From the NCBI GenBank assembly GCA_019915015.1, contig JAHBBC010000009.1, forward strand, positions 1,364,001 through 1,428,000: a DNA stretch of 64,000 nt, written 5' to 3'. The translations under genes were made by a program, and so were the position numbers. This document shows positions 43,852 to 53,652 of this stretch, in pieces. The notes beneath the pieces were generated by a model, which ran no database searches, had not been told where the DNA came from, and saw nothing but the letters and a program-made list of their open reading frames with translations. How positions within the stretch are numbered: the first letter of the stretch is position 1; each line of letters opens with the position of its first letter. Source of the DNA: Auriscalpium vulgare (Eukaryota > Basidiomycota > Agaricomycetes > Russulales > Auriscalpiaceae).

Positions 43852-44372
43852 TGTGCCGTGTGGGAAATAGTGTACCGAGTGATAGGTCTGGTTCGTCGAT
43901 TGATGAAGTAGAGTGAAAGAATTGATGTGCGAAATATAGGGGTAGCTTCAGCTACTCGGCAGTTGGTGGTAAGGGGTTAAGCCACGAGTACCCCTATACG
44001 CATCGGTCGGGACGTTGTTTGGTTTGTCCCGTGACCAGGTCTCACATCGGGCTAATGTTTCAGACGACATATGACAGGAACCAATTGCTGTCAATGTAAT
44101 GCCTTGCAGATTGTGATTGCGTGTACATTGATATCTTCTATTTGTACCAATCAAGTAGACGGAGAATACGAAGTAACAACGTATCGAGAGTAGCAAATTC
44201 AACCAATTGAACATTGATTTTGCAGTATTGCCTTACCCATAAACTTGTGAGCTATTCATTCAACAAACCCTCGTTGCCATTCACACCTTCAATCATGAAT
44301 TGTTTATTCCCTATTCTAACAAATATAGTGATCAATAATTGTGACATTATTTGTTGGCTATTTTACCTTTAT
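43852..44372. promoter_or_regulatory. Intergenic region with promoter block shared with the next gene
   Basis: About 43905-44010 (GATGTGCGAAATATAGGGGT, CTTCAGCTACT, AGTTGGTGGTAAGGGGTTAA) is closely matched at about 45255-45345 upstream of the next gene. This is the presumed minus-strand promoter. Confidence 0.55.
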
Positions 44373-45196
44373 TTAGTTGACGGGTTCCAATTCGGCCCTC
44401 AACGTTGCAATACGTTCTTCCAGTACAGAGATACGGTTCAGAGTCTCCTCGTACAGTGCACGCCGATATTTATGCATAACTAGGATGTTCTGTGCCGAAT
44501 GCATATTATAATATTATCGGTCATTTGAATTAGACATACCTCTAAACGTACGATCAGTTCTTTTGTATATTTGCCGAGTTCATTCGCCCTCCAGTCGAAA
44601 GCCATCTTGCCAATGATAATGTCCCCCTGCATGAAGGAAACTTTATCTTGGAGGTCATTCGAGAAAATAATTTCTCCTTTCACTATGATCCGCATATTAG
44701 TAGACGTGTTCGCGTTACAGATTAATTCAGTTTACTGGTTCGCAGTGCCATGCTAATCGGTGTGACTTGACCTGTGAGGATTGGCATACTATGGGTTATA
44801 TGTTATATCATTTGCAATCGTGATGCGTACCTTTCCCTGCCTGAACTCGTTTTTTTCCTTTGTCAGGTATAGTATTCTTTGTTTTATTGCAATGCGTTTG
44901 CTCAAATCTCGGCCCTATATCACCGATTAATTCATATGCCTGTTTCATATCATCGTTTGTTACTTTTAATGCTTCCGGTGGTGGCTGATAATAGAATATT
45001 AATATGTTATCAACGAGCAAATAAATAAGTTTACCGTCGCTCATCTCTGCCATTATTTCTTTTTCTGTGTATTACATTAGTCAACATATATTTATAAGTT
45101 CTATAGCAACTCACTCCTCTTCTGTTGCTGTTTGACCAGTTCCTCGTACTCAATGGGCGTCCCTTTGACGTCGTCGAATTGTTTTGAAGCCATCAT
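44373..45196 (-). CDS. WW-module cluster gene 5, N-terminally shortened paralogue
   Basis: It is homologous exon by exon to exons 5-11 of the gene at 42178-43851. Start MMASKQFDDVKGTPIEYEEL (45196) corresponds to an internal Met of that gene. The 12-nt second exon (45046-45035) and the TIPDKGKKRVQAGK block keep the phase. Then MALRTMKGEIIFSNDLQDKV and a final coil ALYEETLNRISVLEERIATL, stop at 44373. The Trp-Trp module and acidic linker are absent. The promoter block of the full-length gene lies directly upstream of the shortened start, so a deletion appears to have fused promoter and exon 5. Confidence 0.72.
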
Positions 45197-45605
45197 TAAA
45201 AAGGACGAATGAAGAAGCGAATGGTGGGTGTTGTTTGCGACTGATGGAGTAGAGTGATTGAATCGATGTACGAAATATACGGGTCGTCTTCAGCTACTGT
45301 GGAGTTGGTGGTAAGAGGTTAAGGCGTGAGTACACCTATACGGAACGGGTCGGGTTGTTTGGGTTGTTTGGGTTGTCCCGTGACCAAATTTTGCAAAGGC
45401 GTAATATTTCTAACGGTGGTTGCCATTCGCACTTCACACTGTTCTCCGTCAGCGAAACTATGGTATTCTAAACGTAATCAACTAGCGTGACAAGTCATGT
45501 TGATTTTACAGCGCCGAAGCGCCGACGATACGAAGAAATGCAAAACAAAGTTCATGTTTTTAAATACGATATGTCAGATATAAATGTTATGTAGACGAGC
45601 TGTGG

Positions 45606-47014
45606 CTACCTCGGGGCGTCTGATTCTATGCGTGGACGTTTTTTCATTGTGTCATCAACGACATCGGTATGATCTGGTTGAATTTGGGCCGTGAGATTCG
45701 CAATTATTTTCTTGAGTGTTTCAATGCGGTTGAGGGTTGCGTGGTACAAGTCATCCTGTCGGTTCCGTAGTACCATTAAGTTCTGCATAACTATGAATCA
45801 AACGATTATTATATTATGTGTGATCAACGTACGTCACACCGTATCTTCAGTTCTTTTGCGTGCTTCTCCCCCGAATTGATTCTGCGGTTGAAAGCGTTTC
45901 TTCCGATTAAGAAATCAGCTTGAGTATGCATGATCTCCTTCTTAACGTCGTTTGTAAGCATCATGTTGCCGGATACTGTTCAGATTGAATACGGAGAATC
46001 CCTGCGTGTCGGAAAGTCGAATACTAACGTGTGCGAGGAGCCATCGTAAGATGAGAAGAGTGGCCTATCGTGAAAGGTATGAGATATTGTCTGATAACCC
46101 AAGCTGAACTTTTACTATTATCTAATGGCTTGGGTGTATTAATCGATCTTCGCGCACGCTCTCTCGTCATTTTTCGTGTTATTATAGCCGGTTCTGTAAA
46201 CATTAATCAACGTTCACATAATATATTATGAAATTGAATGCATTAAATGACTACCGTGATGCGTGTTTGTTTCCGGAGACGTTTGATTTTCACTATCTGT
46301 TTTGTAATTCATTGAGATTTAAGTGCCCCATTTTAAAGAAAAACCTACTATGGTATTGTGGCTGAGACTCCTTGGTCATATACCATGGCACTGTATTTAA
46401 AGTGACGTCCGTTTAATCTAATATGAACTACGAAGTAGATATTGCTGACCGTTTTCCTATTCCTTTTCATTTTTTACTGTGGATTCCCTCTCATCTTCCC
46501 ATTCTTCAATAGGTTCTGCTGAATTGGATAGTACACGTATTTTAACCTGTAGATATAAAGAACTCACTCGTGTAGTCCCACCACTGATTTCTACCCAAGT
46601 CCTTGACCTCATCTGCAGGAAAATCTTTAAGAAACATACGCAATTGCAGTATGATGTTTCGAGTGCTGGGTTTGGTCTTGGCTATAGTCGTAGCACGGCT
46701 CCACGCTGCGAACGGAGTCTCGACCTCATCATTCGTTACACTCTCGTAATATGCATATGAATATCCACTCTAATTAAAAGAGGTATTTATTTAATGTCAT
46801 GTTTGTGAGCGTGCGTTATGTGACGTACAATTTCTTTGAGAAGCATCAACTGTATGTCGCTGGTTAAGTCTATATCATCTTCTAGTAGCTTAAACTCCTC
46901 CGTGATTGCTTGGAGACGGGCATGAGAGCGGCTACGTTGTTCGAGGTGATTGTCAGTATTCCTAGCCGCTTTCTGGATTGGGACAGTTGCGTGGGATCCA
47001 TGTAATCTGACCAT
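45606..47014 (-). CDS. WW-module cluster gene 6 (middle exons uncertain)
   Basis: The N-terminal part, from 47014 (MVRLHGSHATVPIQKAAR) through a phase-0 intron after LLKEI to ADEVKDLGRNQWWDYT (about 46560), has the family module and phase-1 exit. The C-terminal part (46045-45606) has MAPRTLSGNMMLTNDVKKEI and the coil LYHATLNRIETLKKIIANL, then a basic tail. Between them an open stretch near 46190-46090 (MTRERARRSINTPKP) could be the basic linker. I could not place all middle exons: either one gene of about 300 residues, or two half genes. An exon after the WW block can also be read to a stop at 46457. Confidence 0.55.
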
Positions 47015-47418
47015 CGAATGTAAGAGGAAGACGGTTGGATGAGTCGTGAAGAAGACGCGTAGAGAAAGCCAAGGTGGAGATGGTTGTGAGGTAAGAGGCT
47101 CTGTTTGGCTGAGTTTGGTGTCAGGACGTTAGTGCCCGGACGAATACTCACGGCCCCGTGACGACGGTAAGGCAACGTGATGCTATGTGTTCCTGTATTC
47201 ATACGTAGCCAACAGAATTGATGACAGTGACTTTAGCGCGGGGGATGTACAGTTTATGCGTTCTTACTCCAGATTATGTTCACTGTGGTGAAACATATCT
47301 TCTGTTATATTTAAAGCAGTTGATCAAGTCAACGTATTAAACAATACAATCAATACCGGGATTTTGAACGTCTGGGAACGTCTAGCAATCGTTCGATATC
47401 ATTTTAGTTCATGATGGT
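47015..47418. promoter_or_regulatory. Intergenic region upstream of cluster gene 6
   Basis: 404 bp between the start of cluster gene 6 and the last exon of cluster gene 7. It contains a GAGGTAAGAGGCTCTG stretch vaguely like the promoter block of the other members. No ORF supported. Confidence 0.35.
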
Positions 47419-50400
47419 TTAGATATACATCGCTGTGTTACGGGAGCTTTCCCTAAGATGGTAAATCTCTGCTTTGAGAGAAGCTATCTCTTTGCAGAAA
47501 GCATCTCTTTCTTTTTGCCACATCTTAGCGGGCTATGAAGGAGCAATCAGCACATAGATAATTCTGTAACGAAATACATACTTCACTTGGGGTTAATGGG
47601 CCAATGCACGCATGGCAGTACAATTACTCTTAATCATTTAGGGGGGAGGGGGGCTTGGCCATCCAACATACAACTGACTGCCTGGTGTAGTTATGTCCTT
47701 TTTGAATATGTTGGAGATATAATACTTGGGGTTAATGGCTCTGGCTCCGCATGCAGGAAAGTGACTCTGTGACTGTATTGAGATGTCAGGGCAAAGTTGT
47801 GGTGATGGGCACCCACATGTAGTAGGGTGGTAATGTCACATGTGTCCAAAACCAGATCCCTAGTACAGCACTAAAGGGGATATTGTAATGTGTGTGAGCA
47901 AGTGAAAGAGACAAGTGAGGGGCAGTGCAAGCGCATGGGGAATGGTCAGTGCTGTCAAGAAGTGTGGAAGAGGTGTCCTACAATGTGGAACAAGACAATA
48001 TGAACGGAATAGAAGACAATGGAGATGTGGCGAGCAATAGAATGCACTCTGATATAGGAGGGAGTTGTAGGCAACTGCTGCGATGTTGTGACACTGCAAT
48101 TTTTCAGAGGAATGCACTGGAATGGTGTGTGCAATGGTTGGAGTGGTGGAGCAATAATTAGAGCACTGGCACAATCACAGAACAATTGGGATCAGAGAAA
48201 TGCAGCATGAGCTCGAGAGCTGAGCTGTACTATGGTTGGAGGATAGGCGTGACTGTGGAGGTACTTGGCAGTCACAGAGTTATCGGAGTAGTGTGGTGCA
48301 CATGTTCTAACAACAATCTCGATGATCAAAATGTCATATGAAATCCTGCCAAGATGTGACAGCAGTCTGTGCTCAAGGTCATGTGGTCGCAGTCAAAACA
48401 ATGTGCAAGTGGTTGGATGACTGTGTGTGGGGCATGCAACTGAGTTGATGGTCTGAGTGTGGTGTCCAAGGTATGATTCCTATTGCGTGAATGCCCTGCG
48501 AGACTCCAACGGTCACAACTCTGGCTCCAATCTTGCGAGCGTTGAGAGACTGATTGGGTGGTTGGAGCTTGTCTGCGCAACTTTCTGACCTCCGGAATTG
48601 CGTGACTGTCGGCTTGTCAAAAGTGTGAACATTGGAAAATGATTGCCTCGCAGCGAGGTGACAAGCCTCGTCCCGCGCGCTGAGAGGAATTCTTAACTAT
48701 CTTTTTGCAGTTTCAACCAAGTCCTTGGTCACATTACCTAGGCCTTCCCGTGCCACAATTAGAACACTCTACCGACTCCCATGCTACTCGCACTAAGCAC
48801 CCGACCGCATGCCCAGTCGCCATACGCTAGCCAGCACAACATTTCCCATGCCTGTCACGGCGCATCAGATTTGCATTAGACTTGCACAGCCTGGTGGCAC
48901 AACAGCCACGCCCGGCGCTACACAGTGCTGGTGCTCCCACACCATCCGAGTACTGCCCCAGTTGCCCATTGTCCGCACCACTGTCCCGACCGCTCCAACA
49001 CCCTCTGACTCAGCGCTCCCGACATGCCCGCTCCCCTCCAACACATCCTAGCATCTATCGACACATGCTACCATCTCATATTCATGAGCGCCTTGCGATT
49101 GACTCGCAACCCAGCCACTCCACATGTTGGAAGCATTGCCTCCCGAACATTCACGATCGGAAGACGCAGCCTTGTGTCACCATTATCGGACCACCGCTAT
49201 CATGCTCAATATGGCACGCCTTGTCTGATCCCATGCTCCCCGAGGCTGTTTCCCACAGTCAACAACAGAGCGGATCATTTCCCGCGCTGTTTCCTTTGTC
49301 CTTTGACAGTGCAGATCACTCGCTCGACATCGTCCCCTGCCTCGTTCCTCGTTGTCTGACTGTCGCATGACTCCCCCGCATTGTCCGTACCATTTGATAT
49401 GATGCTGCTATCTTTCCCTTTGTCTTTCTGATGTCTCTGTACTTACTTGATTGGACACGCACTGTATTTGTCACAATATATAAATAGTTGTCGGATACTC
49501 TGTGCAATGCAAGTTACGTTCCCCCCTCATCGCTCCCAGCACATTTCATTTGTGCACTATTGTCGCCTTCGTATCATATAGCGGTCAACACCGGTTGACT
49601 GCTCTGGCGCCTTAGCCTCAGCCATCGTCTTAGCCTTTGTTCTCGCTTCCTGTCTCATCGCTCCCATCTTGTTCCATCCTTGTTGCCTTTGCCCGAGTCA
49701 TCGATTGCAGTCGCGTTGCAGTCTTCCGGCGTCGCTCGTCTTGTCACTGTCGCGCCCTCAATCGGAACGCCATAGGTTTGATCGGAGATGGTCGTTGCTT
49801 ACTCCGGGACTCCTGACGCTCGCTCGCACACACATCAACACCTCGGTAGCGCTCTAGGGATCTGGTCGACTCTGTTTACTGCCCTACCTGGTGGTGTCCA
49901 TCAGCGGAACGAGGAATATCATCAGTGTGAATGCACTTGGTAGATCTTGGTCTACACACAGGGAAATATGCACTGGCTAATACATCACAAGTCCTGCAGA
50001 CTCCAGTACCCTAACCATTGTGTGTGCATTTATTGTAGCTTTCTGACAATATATAATATGTGTATATTGTATCAGGGAAAAGGCAAGAATTTGATAAAAA
50101 GAGCAAAGTGTATTGTAGGGTAAGAGGGGATAGAAGGTTGATACAGACTATCCACAGCTGTTCAATGAGTATAGCCTTCTAGTCTAGTGGTTACTGCTCT
50201 TAGACTATGTTATGTAACTCATAAACTGCATGCTGTGGGTTCAATTCCCTCTATGTGCGCATTTTTAATAGTAAAAATATTAGGCCCGGGTATTGTAATA
50301 GCCGGAGTAGAGAAAAATGACGTAGCAAACCGGATCAATTGGTAGAATGCCCTCTAAAACTACGTCATCTTTCTCTGCATCAACCGTGGGAACTTTCTAC

Positions 50401-51841
50401 CAAAAATGGAAACTCTAAGGCCTCTTTTTCTGATCACAGAACAATTTGAATCATGAGCATATCAGTGTTAGTTAGCTTGCAAAACGCAAAATACTCGCAG
50501 ACACGAGTGTCTTTTGGAGCGAGGATGTGGAAAAGCATTGGGCAGAAGCTGCTTAGCTAAGAATTACTGAATTTGGCAGGTGGAACGACGCGACTTGACC
50601 GTGTGAGACCATTTCCTAAAGCGACTTTCCTGACGGGCACTTTTTGGCCTGACTGGTTGGAGAAAAAAACGATTAAGAGTAATCGTAACTGTGTACGTGT
50701 GAATTAATTAAATGGGTAAGGGCGGATGTTGATGACGTGGCGATGTTTTCAAAAGTTTTGGCGTTTTCGAGCAGACGGTGTATTTCCTCGTCAAGGTTCA
50801 TTGTGGAACCATATTTGCTGTAATCTGGATATAGAGCTCAGATTATAGACCTCACACTAAACTGTACACGTACAATCTTTATCAGATGTGTTCGTTTCTG
50901 CAAATAAATTTCATTTACAAAATATTAAATACTATCGAATATAACCTTACTATTTGATATACCCTCAGAGAGTTCATTTGTTACAATGATTTGATCTTCT
51001 TTTACTGCCACTGGTAATACTTAGGATATAGGTTATAAGTATGGATTTTTGAGTCACTTACGTAAATCGATGACTTCAGCTATTGGTTTTATTACAAGGT
51101 TAAGATTTGGTGCAAAATCAACTGGATTATATATATTCGTACCTTCGTCGTCTTCACTGTCTGTAAAGAAAGCGTCATTGTTTTTTATTTTGTAAACATT
51201 TAAGTTCATACCTTCCCTCTTGCGTGCGAATACGTCACCATGATGTTGTATATATTGTTTATTTTTGACATCTAGTGCTGATACGAATGGCTGCGGTGCC
51301 TCGCCTTACAGAAAATGTTTAGTGAGCATTTGATTGCGCCGTCATTGTACTCACCATTGAATTGCACTGTCATCCACCAATACGACGTGCCGTTGTGCAC
51401 ATTCTCTGAAACGCATTGCAATTCTTCTAAATATTTGAAGCTTTCGGTATCTCTTGATTTTTGAGAATACTTGCGCACTTGTTGTACCCAAACGGACGCT
51501 TCGTAGTCCTGACCTACTTTATCGCACATTCCAAGCGCGCGGACAAATTCGGCCTGATACATATTGAGTGCCAGATTATAATATATGATGGTCATATATT
51601 CAATGTATCTCGCGAAAAGTGTACTCACAAGTTCAGCTTTCATCGCCTTTTCGCATTTCTTACGAACCTCCTGTGGATTCTTCCTTAACACGCGGCTGCT
51701 TGTAATGACACGGAGCTCGTGATAGGCTGTGTAAGCCATTAATTTGTCTGCATCCTCTGGCAGGGTGGAAGGGAAGATCGGCGGTAGTATGTGGCCGGCA
51801 CTTGCGTGATTGATATTGCCATCGAGCTTTTTATATTCCAT
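47419..51841 (-). CDS. WW-module cluster gene 7, eight exons, element in last intron
   Basis: Exons on the minus strand: 51841-51629, 51553-51355, 51304-51212, 51160-51062, 51019-50951, 50897-50874, 50824-50697, [element 47581-50685 in the intron], 47532-47419. All join in phase to 312 residues. Start MEYKKLDGNINHASAGHILP. The module is HELRVITSSRVLRK ... ENVHNGTSYWWMTVQFN, with a phase-0 intron inside and phase-1 exit. Then a mixed linker with DSEDDEGTN, a helical exon (NLDEEIHRLLENAKTFENIA) and a final coil (WQKERDAFCKEIASLKAEIY). If the 3.1-kb element is not spliced out, the frame reads into the element's terminal palindrome and stops after five codons. Function unknown. Confidence 0.75.
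47803..48658 (-). mobile_element. Truncated LTR inside copy C
   Basis: On the minus strand it ends with the TGATGGGC-complement terminus (CCCATCA), like the 1618-3304 LTR. It lacks the last ~15 bp at the TGATAC end and is internally shortened. It abuts the next LTR head to head. Confidence 0.7.
48659..49903 (+). mobile_element. Solo LTR inside copy C, CpG-depleted
   Basis: TGACAAGCCTCGTCCCGCGC...GTGTCCATCA, homologous to 31819-33112. Relative to that copy many CG sites read TG or CA; the CACGTG palindrome has decayed to TCACATTACC. Flanks GAGG/GCGG do not match perfectly. Confidence 0.8.
50174..50265 (+). ncRNA. tRNA-derived Pol III-like unit in copy C
   Basis: A-box-like TAGTCTAGTGG at about 50180-50190, B box GGTTCAATTCC at about 50238-50248, then ATTTTTA. 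The 5' and 3' ends do not form an acceptor stem. Confidence 0.55.
50310..50375. other. Conserved long hairpin, copy C
   Basis: GAGAAAAATGACGTAG (50310-50325) pairs with CTACGTCATCTTTCTC (50360-50375): 15 of 16 pairs, 34-nt loop. Stem sequence differs from copies A and E/D except for the TGACG core. Confidence 0.7.
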
Positions 51842-52257
51842 GGTTCTTTTGGTTACTTCTGGTGAGACGAGATGGAGGTGAGGATGAAGGTAGTGACGAA
51901 GTCCTCCGACGGCTAACGTACGTCGTTGGTAACGGTGGCGTGCTAGGGTCATGTGACGGGTGTCCTCTTACGTGATCTTTGTACAACGCCTTATTCTGTG
52001 TCACGATTTGATTGGGTATTAATGTTGACATGATTGAATTATTGTGACGGCGTACATGCGTAGCGAGTTTTATATTCGTTAAGACCGTAAGTGGTCATTT
52101 GTCTTATACATAGGAGATATTCTTGGGTACCCTTCCCATATAACATACGTCAAGTTTAAAGGAAGGTATTGCTGAAAATATTACGAGTACACGTTTAAAA
52201 GTAATGTTTACATGTTGAACCAACGAAAAGGCGAACTCAGTACCTTGGCGGCTTAAC
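51842..52257. other. Intergenic region between cluster gene 7 and the next gene
   Basis: Contains the 5' flank of cluster gene 7 and the 3' flank of the 52258-53444 gene; no further gene supported. Confidence 0.4.
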
Positions 52258-53444
52258 TCAGGATTCATCCATCGTATTATCGTTAGGTTTGTTTCGTTTA
52301 GTAATCTCCTCATCCCCTGCATCATATCCAGTCTTTCTTTTACGAATTGGTATCTTTGGCGGTGAGATAACGGTGAGGTTGTCGTATATCTGCGTGATCG
52401 GATTAATAAAGTCCATTCAATACAATGACTGAATATACCTCGCATAACTGTCTATCCAACAATGCTATTGCTCTCAATTGGCATAACATTTTGTGTTTGC
52501 TCGTACTCCCCGACAGGGGGACGCTTGCAAAGGTGCATTGAATTTCAACAACATGTCCTGGTCGGAATTCAGCAGGATTCAACCGTTTATAGGCAGGTTG
52601 CGATTTACTACTGCGTATCAGAATAGCCATCAAACTAGTTATATGTATGTTACTAACTTTTCATTCTTGATCTGTTCATAGTATAATACTTCATTTTCTT
52701 CCAAATGAACAAATTGGGGCGGCGCGTTCTTTAGTACGTCCTCGGGATCGACTTGCGCAGAGAACCCAATGGCCTTCATGTTACCAGCCTGGGATTTGTT
52801 CGTAAAATATCGGTTTGAGAATTGCAGACAATAATCTTCTCCGTTTTGTTTAAGATCCAAGGAACTTAACTCCGATTTTCCAAACCGTGCGGACATTTGT
52901 TGATGAATCGAGAATAATCCGTTGGCCGCCCGCTCGAACGTTGCCGAACCAAATCCTTGAATTTCGACTTGTTGCCGTGCGTATGCAAAATGTCCCACTC
53001 TTTGAAGTTTAATTAATACACCATCGTCTGAAATAATATTCGCACGTACTGTTTTTTGTCCCTCACCGGAGGTAAGTCATATGCAGTAAGAATTCCTCGG
53101 ACAACAAAGACCGGTTCATCTGCGCTTTCAGAGCCTTTGATCTGGATTGCACATGCTCCGATCCCTCCTTCTCGTTGAATTTCAAAACTCTTCTTGATAA
53201 AGTCGTCCTGTGCAATTTATAATGGTTGAGAAGAAAAAACTTTCAGATACGTGTGGATAACACCAACTTCGCAAAGGTCAGCCAACAGATATTGACCTGC
53301 CCGTGCAGTATGTGCAGTGTCCATTAACTGGTTAGCCTCATCTGTTTTGTGTTTAGGTGTCAAGTATGATACTCTAGAGTGTTCATTCTTACCCGTATAC
53401 TTCTCCAAATATTGACGGAACTCTGGACTCATGGCTTGCGACAT
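52258..53444 (-). CDS. Uncharacterised gene, not of the WW family
   Basis: Start MSQAMSPEFRQYLEKYTGKN at 53444. Exon 1 probably ends after LADLCE (about 53268), then DDFIKKSFEIQREGGIGACA ... VFVVRGILTAYDLPP. Next is a long exon (QRVGHFAYARQQVEIQGFGS ... FVHLEENEVLYYEQIKNE, down to about 52664), then SKSQPAYKRLNPAEFRPGHV ... CQLRAIALLDRQLCE, and a final exon with RKRKTGYDAGDEE ending at 52258. The last two blocks resemble (EFRPGHVVEIQ, ALLD) an uncharacterised protein type I associate with agaricomycete genomes. One junction (near 53060-53010) does not join in phase with any GT-AG pair I can find, so this may be a pseudogene or may use an unusual splice. Confidence 0.6.
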
Positions 53445-53652
53445 GATTGTAGTCGAGATAGGAGGAGAAGATTGGAGGTGTTCATTGAACTGCTTTTATA
53501 TCGCGGCGATCTAACCTTACGCTACCAATGGTCTCGTTACTCCCAGCCTTTCCTTTTCCGGTCACATAGCGGGGTTTGAACTTAGACTCCTTGTATACTT
53601 GGAAGAAGATGCCTGCAACGACGGGTATCCATTTCCTCTCACTCTCACCACG

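Larger units (their letters stand above)
47581..50685 (+). mobile_element. Hairpin-ended TIR-less element, copy C (3.1 kb)
   Basis: The left end CTTCACTTGGGGTTAATGGGCC leads into CATGGCAGTACAATTACTCT. The right end ...CGATTAAGAGTAATCG is followed by TAA. It carries two LTR pieces, a tRNA-like unit, a hairpin and the same 3' module as copy A, but at clearly lower identity. It lies within an intron of cluster gene 7. Confidence 0.7.

Noticed and set aside
34063..47014. Homeodomain mating-type locus (divergent HD1/HD2 pair)
   Set aside because: No homeodomain helix-3 WFxNxR motif is visible; the shared motif is DLGxxxWW with no relation I can see.
50685..50830. Cluster gene 7 ending in the element's palindrome as its true stop
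   Set aside because: An alternative splice (exon ending at 50697, next exon 47532-47419) stays in phase and adds a coiled coil matching the other family members, so the palindrome stop is probably only the unspliced outcome.
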